From contig NZ_CALWUN010000006.1 in NCBI RefSeq assembly GCF_944384735.1, forward strand, positions 1 to 53,805: a stretch of DNA of 53,805 nt, written 5' to 3'. A program made the translations under genes and the position numbers. Below, piece by piece: positions 49,412 through 53,805 of the stretch. Source of the DNA: an uncultured Agathobaculum sp. Lineage in GTDB: Bacteria; Bacillota; Clostridia; Oscillospirales; Butyricicoccaceae. The notes below the pieces were generated by a model. That model was not told the DNA's origin and searched no databases. It was given only the letters and a program-made list of their open reading frames with translations. Position 1 is the stretch's first letter, and every line of letters starts with the position of its first letter.

Positions 49412-50935
49412 TCAGTCGACCAGCTTGTCCAGCTCCTTGACGTGCTCGGTGCCGGTCGCCGTCGGGTGCTCGGCCTGCTTGGCGTACAGCCCGACCACGG
49501 CAGCCGATTTCTTGATCGCCTGCATCGTACCCGCGCCGGCTACGCAGCCGCCCGGACAGGCCATGCCCTCGAGCAGGTAGCCGTTATACTTGCCGGCCTT
49601 GGCCGCCATCAGCATCTTGCGGCACTCGCGCAGACCCTCGGCGTTCATCACCTTGATCTCGCGGTCCGGATATTTTTCCTTGATGACATTGACGACCGCC
49701 TGCGCCACGCCGCCCGATACCGCAAAGTTGCGGCCGTCGGTGGAGGCGTCGTTGACGCCGTGCGGGTCTTCCTCGAGCGACTCGAGGTCGACATGGCGCG
49801 CATCGAAGATGCCGGCCATTTCCTCAAAGGTCAGCACGAAGTCGACGTCGCTGCGGACATCCTTGCGCATGGCTTCCAGCTTTTTCGCCGCGCACGGCCC
49901 GATGAACGCGATCTTGGCGTTCGGGTGATGGTGCTTGATCAGGCGCGCGGTCAGCGTCATCGGTGTCAGCGCCATCGAGATGCACTCCGCCTGATCGGGG
50001 AACATCTTTTTGGCCATGGCGAACCATGCCGGGCAGCAGGAGGTGCCCATATACGGCACCTTTTCCGGCACTTCCTTGATGAAGTCCTCCGCTTCCTGTG
50101 CGGCGCACAGGTCGGCGCCGATGGCAACCTCGAAGATATCGGTAAAGCCCAGCTGTTTCATCGCTGCGCGCAGTTTACCCGGCGTAGCCTTAGGGCCGAA
50201 CTGGCCGACAAATGCGGGGGCGACGGCGGCGTACACGCGTTCGCCCGCCTGAATCGCACGGATGACCTGAAAGATCTGCGACTTGTCCGCAATCGCGCCG
50301 AACGGGCAATTGACCAGACACATGCCGCAGGATACGCACTTCTCGTAATCGATTTCGGCCTTGCCGTTCTTGTCGCTGCCGATGGCGTCGACGCCGCAGG
50401 CCGCGGCGCACGGGCGCTGCTGGCGGATGATGGCTTTGTACGAGCAAACGTCGACACAGCGGCCGCACTTGATGCATTTCTCCTGGTCGATGCGCGAACG
50501 GCCGTTGTAGCGGTCGAGCGTGATCGCGCCCTTGGGGCATACCTCGACGCAGGGGTGCGCCAGACAGCCCTGACAGGCGTCGGTGATCATGATCTCGTTC
50601 TCCTTGCAGGCATTGCAGGCGAACTTGATGACGTTGACCAGCGGCGGCGTGTAGTAGGTTTCCTCGCGGGTCGCCGCGTCGATGTTGTCCGACAGCGGCG
50701 AATGCTCGGCCGCGCTGCGGCACGGCAGGCCCATCGCCAGACGCAGGCGCTCGCCGACGATGGCGCGTTCGAGGAAGATGTCGTTGCGGTAGTTGCCGAT
50801 TTCGCCCGGAATGATCTCATACGGGAGCGCTTCGATACGCCGGTCGGTCGGCCATTCCGTGTGGTAGGCCATGCGGGCCACTTCGCGGAAAATACGGCGG
50901 CGGATCTCCTGGATGCGGGTCTCTACGCCTCTCAT
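49412..50935 (-). CDS. Monomeric [FeFe] hydrogenase, group B
   Basis: A 507-residue iron-sulfur enzyme. The N-terminal part holds ferredoxin-type cluster motifs: CNACKENEI with CQGC..C..CP (about 107-135), CIKCGRCVDVC (about 151) and CVSCGMCLVNCP (about 197). The H-cluster domain has L1 TSCCPAW (about 297), L2 FIGPCAAKKLEA (about 341) and L3 EGMACPGGCVAGAG (about 467). TSCCPAW together with GPCxAKK rather than MPCxxKxxE is the group B signature (Clostridium pasteurianum CpIII type). It probably exchanges electrons between ferredoxin and protons. No hydE, hydF or hydG maturases are in the window. Confidence 0.9.
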   Translation of the reverse strand: MRGVETRIQEIRRRIFREVARMAYHTEWPTDRRIEALPYEIIPGEIGNYRNDIFLERAIVGERLRLAMGLPCRSAAEHSPLSDNIDAATREETYYTPPLVNVIKFACNACKENEIMITDACQGCLAHPCVEVCPKGAITLDRYNGRSRIDQEKCIKCGRCVDVCSYKAIIRQQRPCAAACGVDAIGSDKNGKAEIDYEKCVSCGMCLVNCPFGAIADKSQIFQVIRAIQAGERVYAAVAPAFVGQFGPKATPGKLRAAMKQLGFTDIFEVAIGADLCAAQEAEDFIKEVPEKVPYMGTSCCPAWFAMAKKMFPDQAECISMALTPMTLTARLIKHHHPNAKIAFIGPCAAKKLEAMRKDVRSDVDFVLTFEEMAGIFDARHVDLESLEEDPHGVNDASTDGRNFAVSGGVAQAVVNVIKEKYPDREIKVMNAEGLRECRKMLMAAKAGKYNGYLLEGMACPGGCVAGAGTMQAIKKSAAVVGLYAKQAEHPTATGTEHVKELDKLVD

Positions 50936-51025
50936 AGTTTATATCCCCCTTGTTTTTGAATCGTTCGGTTGTATGCGCGGGGTGTACCTCTGCCCCGCAA
51001 GCTGGACGGTTCCATACCTACTATC

Positions 51026-51054
51026 AGCATACCGCAAAGTGTCCGCGTTGTAAA
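51026..51054 (-). promoter_or_regulatory. Promoter of the hydrogenase gene
   Basis: On the minus strand TTTACA (51049-51054) and TATGCT (51026-51031) are separated by 17 bases, about 90 bases before the start codon. Confidence 0.6.
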
Positions 51055-51099
51055 GACATAAATTGTAGAATATTTAACAATTTTCCCGCGCAGAATTTT

Positions 51100-51129
51100 G
51101 CACCCCGCGCGGCGTACCGTGCGGGGTGC
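51100..51129 (-). terminator. Hairpin after obgE
   Basis: GCACCCCGC pairs with GCGGGGTGC around a 12-base loop, nine bases after the obgE stop. Neither strand has a good T-tract, so it may stabilise the mRNA end or be a weak terminator. Confidence 0.4.
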
Positions 51130-51137
51130 AAAGCGGG

Positions 51138-52412
51138 TCAATATACATACTCAAATTCGAGGTCGCCGATGACGACAAAGTCGCCCTCCTGCACGCCCAT
51201 CTGCTCGAGCTTATCATATACGCCCGCGCTTTTGAGCATGCGGTCCATATACTGGCGGGACTCGTAGTCGTCGACGTTGACCGAACCCATGATCTTGTCG
51301 ACCCACGCGCCCGAGACGACGTAGTAGTCCTCGACCTTCTCGACCGTCCAGTCGCGCGCGCCCGCCGTGTCCTCGGGCGTTTCGACGAACTCCGGCTCGT
51401 AGACGAACACCGGCGGCAGCTCTTGCAGTTCATGCCATGTCAGCTGCATCAGCTCGGCCACACCCTGATTGGTGGCCGCCGACAGCTCGGCAAACAGCAT
51501 GCCGTGTTCCTCGGCATACTGCCTGATGCGCTCGACCGGCGCGCGGTCGCCGCCCAGCAGGTCGACCTTGTTAGCGACAATGATCTGCGGCCGCGCGGCC
51601 AGAAACTCGCTGTACCCGGCCAGCTCGGCGTTGATTTTTTCGATGTCGTCGATCGGATCGCGGCCTTCGCTGCCCGCCGCGTCGACCAGATGCAGCAGCA
51701 GGCGGCAGCGGTCGATGTGGCGCAGGAAGTCGTGCCCCAGACCGGCGCCTTCGGACGCGCCCTCGATGATGCCCGGGATGTCGGCCATCACAAAGCTCTG
51801 TTCCTCGCCGACCGACACCACGCCCAGATTGGGCACAAGGGTCGTAAAGTGGTAGTTGGCGATCTTGGGACGCGCGGCCGAAACCATCGAGAGCAGCGTC
51901 GACTTGCCGACGTTCGGGAAGCCGACCAGACCGACGTCCGCGAGCAGCTTCAGCTCCAGGATAATATCGCGCTCGACGCCCGGCTGGCCGGGCTTGGCAA
52001 AGCGTGGCGCCTGCCGGGTCGGGGTGGCGAAGTGCGTGTTGCCCCAGCCGCCGTTGCCGCCTTTAGCCGCGATAAACGGCTCGTCGTCCGACAGATCCTT
52101 GATGACCTGTCCGGTTTTCTGGTCGCGGAGGATCGTGCCGCGCGGCACGCGGATGATGAGGTCGGCGCCGTCCTTGCCCTTGCAGCGTTTGCTGCCGCCG
52201 TTTTCACCCGCCGCCGCGACGTATTTCTTCTTGTACCGGAAATCGAGCAGCGTCGACAGGTTGTCGTCCACCTTGAAGATGACCGAGCCGCCGCGGCCGC
52301 CGTCGCCGCCGTCCGGCCCGCCGGACGCGATATACTTCTCGCGGTGGAACCCGACCTTGCCGTCGCCGCCCTTGCCGGATACGATCTTGATCTTGGCAAT
52401 ATCAATAAACAA
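51138..52412 (-). CDS. obgE: GTPase Obg (CgtA)
   Basis: A 424-residue essential GTPase of ribosome assembly and stress control. The Gly-rich OBG fold is at 1-158 (GGDGKVGFHREKY, GGPDGGDGGRGGSV, GGNGGWGNTHFATPTRQAP). The G domain has GFPNVGKST (about 167), DIPGIIEGAS and NKVDLL. A C-terminal OCT domain covers about 345-424 (Firmicutes type). The best start is the TTG at 52412, eight bases after AGGAGG, giving the typical M-F-I-D-I-A-K start; the frame is open upstream. A terminator-like hairpin lies just upstream, so expression may be attenuated. Confidence 0.95.
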   Translation of the reverse strand: MFIDIAKIKIVSGKGGDGKVGFHREKYIASGGPDGGDGGRGGSVIFKVDDNLSTLLDFRYKKKYVAAAGENGGSKRCKGKDGADLIIRVPRGTILRDQKTGQVIKDLSDDEPFIAAKGGNGGWGNTHFATPTRQAPRFAKPGQPGVERDIILELKLLADVGLVGFPNVGKSTLLSMVSAARPKIANYHFTTLVPNLGVVSVGEEQSFVMADIPGIIEGASEGAGLGHDFLRHIDRCRLLLHLVDAAGSEGRDPIDDIEKINAELAGYSEFLAARPQIIVANKVDLLGGDRAPVERIRQYAEEHGMLFAELSAATNQGVAELMQLTWHELQELPPVFVYEPEFVETPEDTAGARDWTVEKVEDYYVVSGAWVDKIMGSVNVDDYESRQYMDRMLKSAGVYDKLEQMGVQEGDFVVIGDLEFEYVY

Positions 52413-52438
52413 CGGGAATGCCTCCTTTCCGGTATGTC

Positions 52439-52472
52439 TTAAAACAAAATCCCAGACGTATGTCTGGGATTT
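52439..52472 (-). terminator. Terminator-like hairpin in front of obgE
   Basis: On the minus strand the perfect 11-bp stem AAATCCCAGAC/GTCTGGGATTT with a four-base loop is followed by TGTTTTAAG. It stands about 35 bases before the obgE start, so read-through from rplU-rpmA must pass it. It could end that transcript or act as an attenuator of obgE. Confidence 0.6.
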
Positions 52473-52480
52473 CATGCTTC

Positions 52481-52604
52481 GTATAGGGGGAATCCAATTC
52501 CCCCTATATACAAAATCCGTTATACGGATTTTGATACCCCCCTGGGCGCGGCTGTGCCGCGCTGAGGTTGCATGATAAAATCAGGCAAAGCCTGATTTTA
52601 TCAT
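52481..52604 (-). repeat. Modular hairpin element, copy B1 (inverted)
   Basis: In plus-strand order four stem-loops appear: 52481-52510 (GTATAGGGGGAAT arms), 52511-52533 (CAAAATCCG arms), a CCCCC/GCGCGGC hairpin at about 52536-52567, and 52571-52604 (a perfect 16-bp stem starting CATGATAAAATCAGG). Read on the minus strand, the order and linkers (GGGGGGTATC, GTATATAGGGGG) match copy A. Confidence 0.8.
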
Positions 52605-52852
52605 GGAATTCACAGAATTCCAATTTAATGCGCGTAATACGCGCGAAAACCGCTGCGCGGTTTTCATAAAAAGTCAGGACAAGCGCCTGACTTTTTATAC
52701 CCCGACTCAGCCGCCTTGGGCGGCGTCGTTCGGGTATCGAAAGCAAGTTTCTCCGGAACTTGCTTTCGTATATAGGAGGCTTTCACTCATACAAATTGCC
52801 GCAAAGCGGCAAAAAGGATAGTGGCCTACGGGCTGAAGCCTCCTATACTTTT
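52605..52852 (+). repeat. Modular hairpin element, copy B2 (3' of rpmA), with flanking hairpins
   Basis: Small hairpins at 52605-52621 (GGAATT arms) and 52630-52644 (GCGCGT arms) link B1 to B2. B2 has stems at 52646-52664 (AAAACCGC), 52666-52698 (ATAAAAAGTCAGG) and 52699-52735 (ACCCCGAC-tca-GCCGCC-TTG-GGCGGC-GTC). Further stems lie at 52739-52767 (GAAAGCAAGTT) and 52769-52847 (TATAGGAGGC, enclosing TTGCCGC/GCGGCAA). The linkers and third hairpin match copy A almost base for base while the other stems differ. It ends five bases from the rpmA stop codon. No gene is seen in 52413-52852. Confidence 0.85.
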
Positions 52853-53131
52853 TTACTGCGGGTAAACGGAAACCTGCTTGCGGTCCTTGCCCAGGCGCTC
52901 GAAACGGACCACGCCCTCGACCTTTGCAAACAGCGTATCATCCTTGCCGCGGCCCACGTTCAGACCCGGATGGATCTTCGTGCCGCGCTGACGGACGAGG
53001 ATATTGCCCGCCGGGACGGTCTGGCCGTCCGCGCGCTTGACGCCAAGGCGCTTGGCCTCGGAGTCACGACCGTTCTTGGTCGAACCTACGCCCTTTTTAT
53101 GAGCGAAAAACTGTAAGCTAATCTGCAGCAT
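52853..53131 (-). CDS. rpmA: 50S ribosomal protein L27
   Basis: A 92-residue protein of the peptidyl-transferase region. After the start [10 protein letters not shown] comes [22 protein letters not shown], the L27 core. The extension ending in LQFFA is the Firmicutes-specific tail that the protease Prp must remove, and the prp gene is immediately upstream. The ATG lies 14 bases inside the end of prp, with GGAGGTG eight bases before it. Confidence 0.98.
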   Translation of the reverse strand: MLQISLQFFAHKKGVGSTKNGRDSEAKRLGVKRADGQTVPAGNILVRQRGTKIHPGLNVGRGKDDTLFAKVEGVVRFERLGKDRKQVSVYPQ

Positions 53132-53456
53132 CTGTGTGCACCTCCATTACGTTTAGAAATTCCGGATAGGTTTGTTCCAGCTCGGTCAGGTGCATCCGGA
53201 GGGCGTTCAGCCCATCCTGCCCGCGTGCCAGCCCCGCGCCCTGCGGCAGCGTGATGCGGATATGCGCACCTTCGTCCTCGATCACGGTGTCGACCGCGAT
53301 CTTTTGTACGTCAAACAGCAAAGCATGGGTCAGCATGACCGCACTGGAGATCGCCGCGCAAACGATGTCCTCGCCCTCCTCCGCGTAGCCCGCGTGGCCG
53401 AGCAGGTCGACCGAGAGCAGTTCGCCCCCGCGCGACGAAAACGTGACCTTGGTCAC
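53118..53456 (-). CDS. prp: Ribosomal-processing cysteine protease Prp (YsxB)
   Basis: A 112-residue cysteine protease that cleaves the N-terminal extension of L27. The catalytic His is in [13 protein letters not shown] (about residue 20), and the catalytic Cys is in DIVCAAISS (about 33). The start codon is GTG at 53456. It is encoded between rplU and rpmA, overlapping rpmA by 14 bases, the normal arrangement for enzyme and substrate. Confidence 0.95.
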   Translation of the reverse strand: MTKVTFSSRGGELLSVDLLGHAGYAEEGEDIVCAAISSAVMLTHALLFDVQKIAVDTVIEDEGAHIRITLPQGAGLARGQDGLNALRMHLTELEQTYPEFLNVMEVHTDAAD

Positions 53457-53460
53457 AGCC

Positions 53461-53772
53461 TTACGCCTTGATGGACGCGATGGTCACCTTGGTGTACGGC
53501 TGACGGTGGCCCTGACGCTTGCGGTAACCCTTCTTGGGCTTCATCTTAAAGATGTTGATCTTCTTGCCCTTGCCGGTCTTTTCGACCGTGCCGGTCACGG
53601 CAGCGCCGGAAACGTACGGAGCGCCCACGGTGATGGAGTCGCCCTCGCCTACGGCCAGAACCTCATCGAACGTAACGGTCGCGCCGTCCTCCACGCCGAG
53701 CTTCTCGACATAGATCACGTCGCCCTCCGATACCTTGTACTGCTTGCCGCCAGTTTTCAGAATGGCATACAT
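53461..53772 (-). CDS. rplU: 50S ribosomal protein L21
   Basis: A 103-residue protein starting [14 protein letters not shown] and ending with the basic L21 tail [19 protein letters not shown]. It is full length. Behind AGAGGG, it is the first gene of rplU-prp-rpmA(-obgE). Only 33 bases upstream are in the window, so a possible L21 leader RNA and the promoter are out of view. Confidence 0.98.
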   Translation of the reverse strand: MYAILKTGGKQYKVSEGDVIYVEKLGVEDGATVTFDEVLAVGEGDSITVGAPYVSGAAVTGTVEKTGKGKKINIFKMKPKKGYRKRQGHRQPYTKVTIASIKA

Positions 53773-53805
53773 TTGGTTTTCCCTCTCTTTCGTTGTAGAG
53801 TCACG

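Overview
The window is a replication-origin region of a GC-rich (about 60 % G+C by eye) Firmicute, most likely a gut clostridium of the Oscillospirales/Ruminococcaceae type. The evidence is the dnaA gene order, a Noc-type nucleoid occlusion protein, an L27 with a Prp-cleavable N-terminus, a group B [FeFe] hydrogenase, acetate kinase and clostridial-style Pst/Pho genes. No species can be named from sequence alone.

Layout. 1-8.6 kb (minus strand): parS, noc, rsmG, mnmG, mnmE, jag/khpB, yidC, yidD, rnpA, rpmH. 8.6-10.4 kb: a bipartite oriC flanking dnaA, with perfect DnaA boxes on both sides and a DnaA-trio-like unwinding site before dnaN. 8.9-17.9 kb (plus): dnaA, dnaN, yaaA, recF, remB, gyrB, gyrA. 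A tRNA-Leu(UAG) lies on the minus strand at 18.1 kb. 18.5-23.2 kb (plus): an FG-GAP-like lipoprotein, a two-component system and a DUF1385 membrane protein. 23.2-23.9 kb: a gene-free 0.7 kb block with imperfect terminal inverted repeats. 24-26.6 kb (plus): prmC, then SOS-boxed recA-recX. 26.7-27.1 kb: a divergent pair of tiny genes (ribbon-helix-helix regulator, zinc-ribbon protein). 27.1-33.8 kb (minus): pstSCAB-phoU-phoP-phoR behind Pho-box-like repeats. 33.8-40.3 kb (minus): O-antigen-ligase-like protein, DUF4330, a SpoIIR-like fragment, ispE, a PHP phosphatase, a CPBP protease and ackA. 40.4-42.7 kb (plus): tmcAL, a zinc-ribbon protein and a VanX-like dipeptidase. 42.9-44.3 kb (minus): gdhA. 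44.5-49.2 kb (plus): an MGMT-like protein and marR with a heterodimeric ABC exporter. 49.4-53.8 kb (minus): the hydrogenase, then obgE, rpmA, prp and rplU.

How it works together: the left part is the conserved origin and housekeeping core (replication initiation, supercoiling, tRNA modification, membrane insertion, segregation). The right part holds stress and nutrient modules (SOS repair, phosphate starvation, drug export) and fermentative metabolism (acetate, glutamate, hydrogen).

The least explained material is non-coding. A family of modular hairpin elements has three copies: one abutting the 3' end of rpmH, one abutting the 3' end of rpmA, and one upstream of obgE. They share conserved linkers, but the stem sequences differ and remain self-complementary. 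Together with the 0.7 kb element between DUF1385 and prmC, these are the best candidates for something undescribed. Other points of note are a circularly permuted PstS, a possible SpoIIR remnant, and many genes right of 27 kb, including ribosomal-protein genes, that face oriC.
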